Of a DNA stretch of 64,000 nt, positions 9,409-18,255 are shown piece after piece (within the stretch, counting starts at the first letter, position 1; every line of letters begins with the position of its first letter). The stretch is from contig NZ_FOVT01000017.1 of the NCBI RefSeq assembly GCF_900115245.1, positions 46,874 through 110,873 on the forward strand, written 5' to 3'. This DNA comes from Mesorhizobium sp. NFR06. Lineage in GTDB: Bacteria; Pseudomonadota; Alphaproteobacteria; Rhizobiales; Rhizobiaceae. The translations under genes were made by a program, and so were the position numbers. The notes beneath the pieces were generated by a model. That model made no database searches and was not told the origin of the DNA. It was given only the letters and a program-made list of their open reading frames with translations.

Positions 9409-10704
9409 TCAGCGCAACGATCGGAAAGCCGCCCGGACTTCCCGGGTGAAGATTTCCGGCTGCTCCCATGCCGCGAAATGTCCGCCGTTTTCGGCTTTGC
9501 TGAAGTAGACGAGGTTGTGATAACAGCGCTCGGCCCAACTGCGCGGCGCGCAATAGATCTCGCCGGGGAAGACGGTCACCGCCACGGGCATCTTCGCGAT
9601 GTCGACGGCATTGAAATTGTTGGAATGGTCCTCCCAATAAATCTGCGCGGCGGAGGTTCCGGACGCCGTGAGCCAATAGAGCGAAATGTCATCGAGCATC
9701 TCGTCCCTCGTCAAGACCCGCTCCGGTTTGCCGCCGCTATAGGTCCATTGAGCGAACTTCTCGTAGATCCATGCGGCGAGGCCGACAGGAGAATCCACCA
9801 GCGAATAGCCGATGGTCTGCGGTCGCGTGACCATCATGCTAGCGTAGGCGGAGCTATCCTTGTAGAAGGTGTCGAGTGCGTCGAAGGCCGCACTTTCGTC
9901 TTCGGACAGGTCGCTCGGGGCTGGTCCACCGGCGGCGAGGATGGACGCAATTTCCTTCGGAACGGTCGCCGGCATATTGACGTGGATACCAATCAGTCCG
10001 GGCACATTTTGAAGCGCCATGCGCTGAGAGATCACCGAACCGCAGTCTCCGCCCTGCGACACGTATCGGTCGTATCCCAGCCGCTGCATCAGCACGGCCC
10101 AGGCCCGGCCGATCTGGTTGGAGCCCCAGCCCGTCTTCGACGGTTTCCCGGAAAACCCGAAGCCGGGGATCGAGGGCACGACGACATGGAAGGCGTCCTC
10201 GGCAACCCCGCCATGTGCGGTTGGATTCGGCGAGTGGGCCGATGACCTTCATGAATTCCAGGATCGAGCCGGGCCAGCCGTGCGTCATGATCATCGGCAT
10301 TGCGTTGTCGTGAGGCGAACGAATGTGGATGAATTGGATGTCGAGGCCATCGATCTCGGTGACGAACATAGGCAGATCGTTCAGCCGCGTCTCGACCTTT
10401 CGCCAGTCGTAATCGGTCATCCAGTAGCGAACGAGTTCCTGCAGCTTTGCCAGCTGCACGCCTTGGGATTGATCCGCGACCGTCTCCCGATGCGGCCAAC
10501 GGGTTGCGGCCAGGCGCCGGCGAAGATCGACGATTACCTCTTGCGGGATGTTGACCGGAACGGCCGGACCGCTTGTGCCGCAGCAGTCTCAGCCAGGGCA
10601 GATGAGAGGGTGATCGGGCTCCCTATCGCCGAGGCGGCGAACAGCACAGAGGCTGAATTGGCAAGAAACGCACGTCGGTTGGTTTCACAGTTACGTCCTG
10701 ACAT
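9409..10704 (-). pseudogene. Tat-exported epoxide hydrolase with two frameshifts
   Basis: ATG at 10704 (AGGA upstream) opens a twin-arginine leader, ETNRRAFLANSASVLFAAS. A shift near 10555 is needed to pass from VRPF to VNIPQEVIVDLRRRLAATRW, typical of the epoxide hydrolase N-terminal domain. The frame continues through YWMTDYDWRKVE and MTHGWPGSILEFMKVIGPL, shifts again near 10215 (HGGVAEDAFHVVVPSIPG restored), then SQGGDCGSVISQRM with the Asp nucleophile, and EQPEIFTREVRAAFRSLR at the end. All catalytic regions are still readable, so decay is recent, or the gene is disrupted only by sequencing error at both places. Confidence 0.85.
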
Positions 10705-10753
10705 GAGGCATCCTATTGAATTTGTTAAATAATCGAGGGGGAATAGTTGTCCC

Positions 10754-10776
10754 CCCCCCTTCGGAGAGAAGGGGGG
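10754..10776 (-). terminator. Strong hairpin 3' of the small exported protein gene
   Basis: Perfect 9-bp stem CCCCCCTTC / GAAGGGGGG with a 5-nt GGAGA loop, 76 bp past the stop of the minus-strand 75-residue protein gene. There is no T-run after it, so it may stabilise RNA or attenuate rather than terminate classically. Confidence 0.4.
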
Positions 10777-10851
10777 AGGGTGCGAATGTTCGATACGTGA
10801 TGAACGGGCGATCCTGGCACCGTTAATCCGATCATCCGCTTGTCAGGACGC

Positions 10852-11079
10852 TTACATTCCCCAGATGCCCTGGCCGTAGCTGTCCGCAGGGTTATAGGGC
10901 GAGCTCTCCGGCGTTTTCTGGATCGCGTTCTTCGCGGTCCGCTTGATGGAAGCCGGGTACGACCTGTCTATCGAGCCGACGGTAGGCTGCCAGTAGCTCG
11001 AGCCATAGTGATCGCTTCCCGCGAAAGCGTTGCCGGTAACAACGATGAATGCCACTGCGGCAAATGCGATGGTCTTCAT
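10852..11079 (-). CDS. Small exported protein of unknown function
   Basis: The 75-residue product starts with a Sec signal (MKTIAFAAVAFIVVTGNAFA, cleavage after AFA) and leaves a mature peptide of about 55 residues rich in Ser, Tyr, Gly, Pro and Asn, starting GSDHYGSSYWQPTVGS. AGGAGAACTG just ahead of the ATG is a good ribosome site. Short exported proteins of this type are common in Mesorhizobium-like genomes and have no assigned function. It sits alone, divergent from the DUF1348 gene, with a strong hairpin downstream. No cysteines, so no disulphide or metal site is apparent. Confidence 0.7.
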   Translation of the reverse strand: MKTIAFAAVAFIVVTGNAFAGSDHYGSSYWQPTVGSIDRSYPASIKRTAKNAIQKTPESSPYNPADSYGQGIWGM

Positions 11080-11594
11080 TTCAGTTCTCCTGTTCCAGAT
11101 AGGGTCCGTCAGGCGACGTGCTTGGGAGGATACGTCGTTCGGACAGTTGCGATTTGGGAAGCCCGTGCGGCCATTTCCAGAGACAGAAACAATGTCTAAC
11201 GCCCACTAACATCGATAAATGTCGATCGTTATTGAGATGATGAAAAGGTGGTATGCCGAGTTAGAACTATTGATTAATGGTATTGCGTCGGTATAATCTT
11301 ACACGATCTCGCATCGTGCTCTTGGATCATCACGACGACACTATCGTCTGGCAAGCAAAGCGTGCGCCTCTATATGACCAGTACGATCAGGCGGAGTCGT
11401 TTGGCGCCAGGCAGGAAGTGCGTCATGAACATCGCGCGTGCCTGTCTCATATCATGGTGGCTAACGCCGCCTAACTGGCGGTGAACGCTGGACCTGTCAC
11501 TCTCGGGTGAATCAAGGAACTGGGTGGCCGCTGATGATCAGCGTGATCCACCACAATGACTTGCGGTAAAGCTCGGTGAGATCAGAGACGCGTC
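11080..11594. other. Intergenic stretch, divergent promoters
   Basis: Lies between the start of the small exported protein gene (minus) and the DUF1348 gene (plus). It contains an AT-richer segment at about 11195-11320. A 65-codon plus-strand frame at 11277-11474 has no recognisable family or ribosome site and is not called. Confidence 0.35.
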
Positions 11595-12056
11595 ATGAAC
11601 AAGAATGAACTGCTGCCTTCGGAAGCGCTGTGCGTAAAAAGGGTGCGTGCTGCCGAGAACGCCCGCAACACCGGCGATCTCGATGCGGTGGTGTTGAGCA
11701 ACACCTTTGATTGCCAATGGCGAAACCGAGTTGATTTCATCTGGGGCCGCGAACAGATTCGGACATTTCTCAGCCGGAAATGGCGGCGCGAAATCGAGCA
11801 CCGGGTGATCAACGAACTCTGGGCGTGGAGCAGCCGGCGTGTTGCGATCCGCTTCTCATGCGAGTTTCGCGACGACAGCGGGACATGGTTTCGTGTCTAC
11901 GGAAATGAAAACTGGGAGTACGACGACACTGGTTTGGTGAGCCGACGCTTCACGGGCGCCAACGAACATCCTATCCATGAACACGAGCGCGCGCTTCGGT
12001 GGCCGCTTGGCGCTCGGCCGGCCGACTATCCCTCGCTGGCTGAGTTGGGCCTTTGA
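11595..12056 (+). CDS. DUF1348 family protein (NTF2-like fold)
   Basis: The 153-residue protein follows the DUF1348 pattern throughout: RVRAAENARNTGDLDAVVL near the start, then CQWRNRVDFIWGREQI, FLSRKWRREIEHRVINELWA, GTWFRVYGNENWEYDDTGL, and the conserved tail ALRWPLGARPADYPSLAELG. Members are small soluble proteins of the NTF2/SnoaL-like fold; no reaction is established. Length is normal, so the gene looks intact. It is convergent with the MFS gene and not in an obvious operon. Confidence 0.85.
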   Translation: MNKNELLPSEALCVKRVRAAENARNTGDLDAVVLSNTFDCQWRNRVDFIWGREQIRTFLSRKWRREIEHRVINELWAWSSRRVAIRFSCEFRDDSGTWFRVYGNENWEYDDTGLVSRRFTGANEHPIHEHERALRWPLGARPADYPSLAELGL

Positions 12057-12168
12057 AGCCTCTCTCTCGGAAGGGGGAACCTGTTTCGGAAAATCAAGAA
12101 CCCGGAGCGCGCGGAGCGAATTTGGAAGATCGCGACGCGCTTTGGGTGGATTCCGATTGCTGATCGGT

Positions 12169-13404
12169 TCACGATGTCACTTCGGACATGCTCGTTAAAT
12201 CCTGCCCACGCGTCTCAGGCAGGAAGATCGTCACCAACAGGACAAGGCCATATGCGTAGGTTGCGTATATTCCTATCGCGTGGCCGACGCTGATACTGGC
12301 GGCACTGCTACCGATCAGCAAAGGTGTCGCGCCGGCCATGGCTCGTCCAAAATTGTAGCAAAAACCCAATCCGGACCCCCGGATTTCAGTCGGATAAAGT
12401 TCTGTCAGGACCGGGCCGATCGCGCTGAACATTCCCAACGCGAAAAATCCGAGAGGGAAGCTCAAAAGCAGCAATCCGAAATTTGACGGGTGAAGTTCGG
12501 TGCAGGCAAGTACCGCAAGCGTGCCGCCCAGCGCGAAACTAGCCAATGTCGCCTTTCGCCCCATGCGGTCGCCAAGCCAGGCGCTGGACACATATCCAAA
12601 GAACGAAGCGATTGCGACGGTCGCCAGATATGCACTGGTCGCTGTCGTCGAAAGTCCGTACTCGGAACGAAGCATCACTGGCCACCAAGTCGCGATCGCC
12701 CAATAGCCGCTATGCATCCCTGTCGCGAGAAGGCTTCCCTTGATGGTCGCCGCTGCCATCGATCGCGAGAAAATCGCGTGCCAGGACGATCGCGGTCCTG
12801 CTTTCAAGAAAGCTTCCGATTCCTTGAGCCTGGTTCGGTAGACATAGACGAGTATTGCCGGCACGAACCCGACAATAAATGTGATCCGCCATCCGAAATC
12901 GGGTGGGGCGAGGGCAAGCACGACGGCCGATGTTGCCGCAGCCATGCCCCATCCCACCGCCCAGGCGCTCTGGACCATTCCCACCGCTCTGCCCCGAATC
13001 TGCGGGGCAACGACCTCCGCAACGAACACGACGCTGGCGGCCCACTCCCCTCCGAAGCCGAGCCCCTGAAGCAAGCGTGCGACCAGCAGTTGACCGAAGT
13101 TGTCGGCAAGGCCGCAAAGGCATGTTGAGATCGCGAGCCAAAGGATTGTAATTTTCAGTATGCGGATACGGCCAATCTTGTCCGCAAGCAGCCCGGTGAT
13201 CCATCCGCCTGCCGCGGAAGAGACCAGGGTTGCGGAGGCAAGGAGTCCGGCTTCGGTATGGCTAAGACCCCATGCTGTCAGGAGCACGGGCAACACGAAC
13301 GCGTAGAGCTGAACATCCATCGCATCCAGACTGAAGCCCGCGAACGAAGTCCAAAATGCTCGCCGAGCATTCCCGTCCAACATCTGGTACCATTGCGCCT
13401 TCAT
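12169..13404 (-). CDS. MFS transporter (sugar/aromatic-acid proton symporter type)
   Basis: About 411 residues with twelve predicted membrane segments. The family motif between segments 2 and 3 is GLLADKIGRIRI, its internal repeat GDRMGRKA lies in the second half, and RLLQGLGFGGEW is typical of the AAHS/MHS-like and sialate-type permeases. The C-terminus has FLPETRGQDL. The start at 13404 (MKAQWYQMLDG) is preferred over upstream starts because it begins right before the first membrane segment and has GGAG about 11 bases ahead. It lies 59 bp after the STAND regulator gene on the same strand and is its likely target. Substrate unknown. Confidence 0.85.
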   Translation of the reverse strand: MKAQWYQMLDGNARRAFWTSFAGFSLDAMDVQLYAFVLPVLLTAWGLSHTEAGLLASATLVSSAAGGWITGLLADKIGRIRILKITILWLAISTCLCGLADNFGQLLVARLLQGLGFGGEWAASVVFVAEVVAPQIRGRAVGMVQSAWAVGWGMAAATSAVVLALAPPDFGWRITFIVGFVPAILVYVYRTRLKESEAFLKAGPRSSWHAIFSRSMAAATIKGSLLATGMHSGYWAIATWWPVMLRSEYGLSTTATSAYLATVAIASFFGYVSSAWLGDRMGRKATLASFALGGTLAVLACTELHPSNFGLLLLSFPLGFFALGMFSAIGPVLTELYPTEIRGSGLGFCYNFGRAMAGATPLLIGSSAASISVGHAIGIYATYAYGLVLLVTIFLPETRGQDLTSMSEVTS

Positions 13405-13463
13405 GTCGTGTTGGCTCCGTCGCCCGATCTCCATCGCTCGACCGGCATGCCCGCGATGGCCTC

Positions 13464-16460
13464 TCAAACCGAATTTTCTGGAGGCGCCGCTGGCGCCGGG
13501 TCAACGCTTGGCGAGTTCGAGCGAGAGCTTCCGTCGGAGCTGTTCTCGATACCTGCCTGATCTGAATCAAGCAGCGCCTTCAGAAGCAAATCTGACGCGC
13601 GCAAGTCAGCGGTATCGAAACCTTCGGAAAAGGCCTCGCGTAGGGGCGTCAGCAGAGCAAGCGCCTCGGCCCGGCGATGATCCATCCACAGGCGTGCCAG
13701 GTCGATGGCGCTTCTCAATTCCCAGGAACGGGCTCCCTGGCGCCGGCCCCATGCAAGCGAGTCGAGAAGCAATGTCTCGATTTCGCTCGTGCTGTTCCCG
13801 GCAGCGGACTGCAAGACTTTCGCCTTGATCCGGAGCAGTTCGGGCATCGCCAACAGCTCGCCATTTCTGTTGCAACGGTCGATTGTTGCGTTCACCAGTT
13901 CAAGCGCTTCCCCAAATCGGCCTTCCAGCATAAGACCTTGCGTCAGCGCGGTCGAAAAGCTTGTCGTCAACAGCTCGTATCGGGCGGAGCGCAACCGAGC
14001 AATGCTTTCCTCGATCCAGCCCAATGCTTCCTGCGGCCTTTCCTGCTGAACGGCCAGTTCTCCCCTGAATCCGCCGGATGCGGCGATATAGGGCCCAAGT
14101 GCATTCACTTCGGCAGAACCGGCAAACGCCCTGAGGCTTGCTTCCGCCTTCTCGTGGTCGCCGGTCCAGATGTAGACCGAAAGCGTCCAGATAAGCGCAA
14201 TGCAATGGGTGACGGGATGCTCCAGGCTGGCAGCCTCTTGCACTGTCTGCCCGGCAATGCGCCGCGCCTGATCTGCATATCCTTGCAGCCACAGCGTGCG
14301 GGCGAGCGCAATGCCGGATCGGTTTCGGTGATCGAATCCGTAGTAGATCGTGCGGCCGCGATCGGAAGGGGTGCTCTGTTGCAACGACAGCTCCAGTTCG
14401 CTGCGGGCAAGCGGTTGATCTCCTGCCAATTGGTGAGAAATGCCAGCGAGCGAGGCAGCGACCGCGATTGCCTCCGGTTCGCCGATCTCATTGGCAATCT
14501 TCACAGCCATCTCGGCCCAGTCGAGGGCGGTCTTGAAGTCGCCGATTCGCTCATGAAAAATATGCAGGCGGCCGAGCAGCCTCAGTTGGCTCCACCGATC
14601 GGCCAAGGCAATCGCAATGTCGAGGCCGCGACGCAGCGCGGCTTCGGCTGCTTCACTGTTCCCCCGCGCGAACATAAGCGAAAGACCGAGGGCGGCCTGC
14701 AATTCAAGCTCGACAGAGGCACCCTGATAACGATCCTGATCCGCAAGATGCGCAATCGCCCGCGCGCACCAGGTCCTGCACTCAACGAGAAGCGAGAGGG
14801 TCAGAAATACCGGCGCGCTAGCGGCAGCCAGAGGCACTCCGATGGAAAGATCGCCGCCGGTGCCAAAACTCCAGTCCAGGGCGCTGCGGATGTTCGCCAA
14901 TTGTTGGGAGAACCTCGCTGCGCCATCGTGAAATTTTTGTTCCGAGCGTCCCGCCTCGTCGAGCTCTTTAAGAAAGAACGTCGCATGCCGCCGCGCTACG
15001 GTGCTGAACTCCTCCCCGCCTCGGGCGAGAAGTTTCTCTCTGGCATAGGCCCGCGTCATCTCCAGCAGTCGATAGGAGCTTGCGCCTCCCGAACGGTTTG
15101 GTGAAATCAGGGATTTGGCTGTAAGTTCATCCAGCGCTGCGACAGCCGCATCGGCGTTGACGGTCTCGTCGGCAACGACATCCAACGCAGCGTCGATCGA
15201 GAACGATCCCAGAAAAATCGAGAGCCGTTCGAGCGTCCGGCGCTCGGCGTCAGGAAGAAGATCATAGCTCCAGTCAAGTGTCGCCTGTAGCGTTTGCTGA
15301 CGTGGCAGCGCGGTGCGGCGCCCTGTCCAGCCAAGACTGAACCGTTCTCCCAATAGTCTTGCTGTCGCATCCAGTCCGTGGGCGGCCACCCTGACCGCCG
15401 TCAGCTCGATTGGCAGCGCCATTCCGTCCAGCCGGCGGCACACATCTGCGATCAATCGGGCGGTATCGGCATCTATCACAAGCGCACTGTTGCCCGCAGC
15501 CGCGCGTTCGACAAACAACTTCACCGCCGGATACGCAAGAAGCTGATCCAGGGAGAGGCCAGCCGTCTCAGCTGGGTAATCCAGAGAACCCAGCCAGTGC
15601 ACATGCTCTCCGCGAACGCGGAGCGGTTCCCGGCTGGTCGCAAGGATATTAACGTTCGGGGCGGCTTCGCTTATACGTTCGACAATGGCCGATACCGCAT
15701 TGATCAGATGCTCGCAATTGTCCAGGATGAGCAGCAGTTTTTGCGCGCGGATATGACCCAGGATCACTGTCATCGCGTCCTCAGCCTGCACAAGAATTTC
15801 GAGCGCTCCGGCTAGCGCCGAAGATACGAGTGCTGGATCTTCAATCGTCCCCAGGTCGACGAAGCTCACCTTGTTCGCATAGCGGGGTAACAGGGCATGT
15901 CCGATCTCCACCGCAAGCGTTGTCTTTCCCACCCCCGCAGCGCCGACAATTGTGAACAGCTTTGCATCTGCTATCCGATCCGTCAGCAACTGGACGTCAC
16001 GTTCGCGTCCGATCACGCGCGAGAGCCGCGGCGGAAGCTTTCCGATAGGACCAGGCTCATATCCTGGACGGTATTCCGTCGAGCCGTCGCGCGGCGCGAA
16101 TGATAACGATCCATTGAGCGGTTGCGGCTGAACCGGCGCGACGAAGGCGTAACCCACTCCGACCTGGGTGGCGATGTAGCGGGCGCCGTCCTCACCGTCG
16201 CCCAGGATCTTGCGCAGACCCGCCATATGAAAGCGCAGGCTCCCGTCCTCTACGACAACATCTGGCCATATGCGTTTGAGCAGCTCACGTTTGGACACGA
16301 CCCGACCAGGCTGCTCCGCAAGTGCGATGAGGAGGTCGAGTGAGCGCCCGCCGATATCGACCGGAATCCCCTCCTTGGTCAGCAAGCGTTCGCCGGGCGT
16401 GAGGCAAAACGGGCCGAACGCTATGCGGCCGACCCACGTGGCGGAGGGAGTGTCATCCAT
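13464..16460 (-). CDS. Winged-helix transcriptional regulator with STAND-type ATPase and TPR-like domains
   Basis: The 998-residue protein has an OmpR/PhoB-type winged helix at about 12-108 (RIAFGPFCLTPGERLL, SLRFHMAGLRKILGD), then an NB-ARC-like ATPase with P-loop GAAGVGKTT at 173-181, a Walker B LLLILDNCEH near 245 and the sensor-like ATSREPLRV. The last 500 residues are helical with TPR-like character (WAEMAVKIANEIGEPEAIA). Such proteins are one-component, signal-gated activators; ligand and ATP state are thought to control DNA binding. No receiver domain or membrane segment is seen. The MFS transporter follows 59 bp downstream. A frameshifted relic of a close relative lies at 3109-3361. 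Confidence 0.85.
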   Translation of the reverse strand: MDDTPSATWVGRIAFGPFCLTPGERLLTKEGIPVDIGGRSLDLLIALAEQPGRVVSKRELLKRIWPDVVVEDGSLRFHMAGLRKILGDGEDGARYIATQVGVGYAFVAPVQPQPLNGSLSFAPRDGSTEYRPGYEPGPIGKLPPRLSRVIGRERDVQLLTDRIADAKLFTIVGAAGVGKTTLAVEIGHALLPRYANKVSFVDLGTIEDPALVSSALAGALEILVQAEDAMTVILGHIRAQKLLLILDNCEHLINAVSAIVERISEAAPNVNILATSREPLRVRGEHVHWLGSLDYPAETAGLSLDQLLAYPAVKLFVERAAAGNSALVIDADTARLIADVCRRLDGMALPIELTAVRVAAHGLDATARLLGERFSLGWTGRRTALPRQQTLQATLDWSYDLLPDAERRTLERLSIFLGSFSIDAALDVVADETVNADAAVAALDELTAKSLISPNRSGGASSYRLLEMTRAYAREKLLARGGEEFSTVARRHATFFLKELDEAGRSEQKFHDGAARFSQQLANIRSALDWSFGTGGDLSIGVPLAAASAPVFLTLSLLVECRTWCARAIAHLADQDRYQGASVELELQAALGLSLMFARGNSEAAEAALRRGLDIAIALADRWSQLRLLGRLHIFHERIGDFKTALDWAEMAVKIANEIGEPEAIAVAASLAGISHQLAGDQPLARSELELSLQQSTPSDRGRTIYYGFDHRNRSGIALARTLWLQGYADQARRIAGQTVQEAASLEHPVTHCIALIWTLSVYIWTGDHEKAEASLRAFAGSAEVNALGPYIAASGGFRGELAVQQERPQEALGWIEESIARLRSARYELLTTSFSTALTQGLMLEGRFGEALELVNATIDRCNRNGELLAMPELLRIKAKVLQSAAGNSTSEIETLLLDSLAWGRRQGARSWELRSAIDLARLWMDHRRAEALALLTPLREAFSEGFDTADLRASDLLLKALLDSDQAGIENSSDGSSRSNSPSVDPAPAAPPENSV

Positions 16461-17258
16461 GGCCCGTCGCCTTTCTTGAGCTCGATCGATCCAAGCCGCT
16501 CGATTGCCTGAGCTTTAAGGGTTGTGCCGAATATCCCGACTTTTCAAAATAGATGGCGGCTGAAAAGGTGTTCATCGGCGAGGTGATGTCGCTGCGTATC
16601 CTTGCGCATATGTCAGCGATCAGCCGACATCCGGTTTCTTCCGTCTGCTTTGTTCGAAAGCCGGCTCCCGAAGAAGACCAGCGCTGATGATAGAGTGGCC
16701 GCCACCGTGACGAAGGCCGTGTCGCGCCGAACATCGCCAGAAACGCTATTGTCGCAAGGCGCCCGATCTCATAGGCATATACTGCCAAGGTTGCGCGTAA
16801 GCCGCAGCGACTGCTCGAGCATGATCCAATTCCTTAGGTTGGCAGTACGGCGTTGCTGCTTGAACTCATAGCCAGACATCGCGCGGTAAGCCCGTTATGC
16901 GTTATGATGGATTATTAGGGCTCATAGGTGTTTGCAAGTCCTGACCTGGCCATCAATCGGTCCGCCTTGCCCGTCTGCCGCGATGCCCGGCGCGGCTTTT
17001 GCGGCTGATTGTCGATCCAGCAGGCAGCATTCGCATTCACCAGCCTGCGCAACGACGTTCAATCGATGCCGATCGGAAAAATGGGCCCTGAACAACGATC
17101 CCGTTGGGCGGTCGTTATTGGCTTGCGAGGGATAACGCCGCCTCACACCGCCGAACTCGATCTTCCCATCACCAACAGTCACAGTGGCGCAACCAACCGC
17201 ACTTTGCGGGCTCGATCGTCGCGCCGACGATCCAACACGCAGACATCTCGGAGGCAAC
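16461..17258. other. Gene-poor intergenic stretch
   Basis: About 800 bp between the divergent STAND regulator and the kinase-like gene. Several overlapping short frames, none recognisable. It should hold both promoters. Confidence 0.35.
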
Positions 17259-18062
17259 ATGAAACCGATATCCGACACGGCCACCAACAACGAAGAACCA
17301 GTCAGACTTTTGGCTCTGGGACTTTTTGGGCAGGAGGCCCGATTCGACGTTGGTGCCGTTGTCGGGATCGCGGCAAGCGCCATCCACATGCTTCAGGACG
17401 ATCTAGCTAGACCTTGCAGCAGCTATAAGCCCGCTGACCCGAATGGTCGACCGTCAAGGCACCTTGCGGGCAAAGGCGCAGCCATCCTCGATGGCTTTGC
17501 ACAACCTGATATCTCCACATCGAGGGTCATCAACGTTGCTGCGATATTGACGTCGACCGAACGCATTTCACGTTGGGGGCGCGATATTCCGTTCGAGCTG
17601 GAGATCGGGAAAGACCTGTCCGCAGCCGTTTACGGAAGAAATGAATTCAAATCGGCGTTCCTGGCCCTTGTCGCCAATGTGCAGGTTGCATTGGCGCAAG
17701 GCGGGCGGTTCATGGTGAATGTCGAAAGAAATGATGATTGCTGTCGGGAGCTCCATCAGGAGATCACCCGGGATTTTCGCCGCGCAGGAAATGGCGATAG
17801 GCGTGCTTGCCTGGACGCGAGGCGGGCCTTCGCCGAACTGCTCTCACTGATGGACGTAGCGCGCGACGGCGGACCTGGGATCGCTGTCGCGCTCGATTTC
17901 GTGCTTTGCCGCCACCGTGTGATCGAGAGCGAAGCACTCGGCGCAACACAGTGTGTCGTGATGCGACTCCAACGGATCCAGTTGATGCATGAGAGCACGG
18001 CAGGAAGTCCCTGTCGCCAATTGAACGCGTTGCCGTCTCGTGAATCCGTTTCTGTAATCTGA
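17259..18062 (+). CDS. Degenerate sensor-histidine-kinase-like protein
   Basis: The 267-residue frame begins at an ATG with an excellent GGAGG site four bases ahead. I read it as a diverged kinase core: AAILDGFAQ and RVINVAAILTS resemble the linker before an HATPase domain, LAAVYGRNEFKSAFLALVANV-like sequence around 140-170 resembles the N-box region with Asn retained, and GGPGIAVALDFV ... ESEALGATQCVVMRL resembles the G2 loop and final strands. A clear phospho-accepting H-box and the DxGxG G1 box are missing. It is either a non-catalytic relative or a decaying gene. Family assignment is my inference and weak. Confidence 0.4.
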   Translation: MKPISDTATNNEEPVRLLALGLFGQEARFDVGAVVGIAASAIHMLQDDLARPCSSYKPADPNGRPSRHLAGKGAAILDGFAQPDISTSRVINVAAILTSTERISRWGRDIPFELEIGKDLSAAVYGRNEFKSAFLALVANVQVALAQGGRFMVNVERNDDCCRELHQEITRDFRRAGNGDRRACLDARRAFAELLSLMDVARDGGPGIAVALDFVLCRHRVIESEALGATQCVVMRLQRIQLMHESTAGSPCRQLNALPSRESVSVI

Positions 18063-18255
18063 TTGCGGCTCTGATCGCATCGCGCAAACCTCGCACCGCA
18101 ACTGCCCTTCAACGCCCGGACACGGACGGTTTCCCGCGATCATCAGCGATCTACCCCGGAATTGTGCTCATCACCCGCTGTCTTGCCTGCAGGGCGCCGA
18201 ATGCTGCGGCAGCACACCGAAAACTCGCTCCGACGTCTCAAGAGGGCGGCTCGAA

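Noticed and set aside
10754..10776. Hairpin as a certain rho-independent terminator
   Set aside because: No T-tract follows on the minus strand, so kept only as a low-confidence feature.
11277..11474. 65-codon plus-strand frame between two divergent genes
   Set aside because: No ribosome site, no family and unusual composition; more likely promoter DNA.
13677..15104. 475-codon plus-strand frame inside the STAND regulator gene
   Set aside because: Antisense shadow; the regulator has recognisable domains across the whole length.
16922..17389. 155-codon minus-strand frame before the kinase-like gene
   Set aside because: No recognisable family and it overlaps the well-supported start at 17259.
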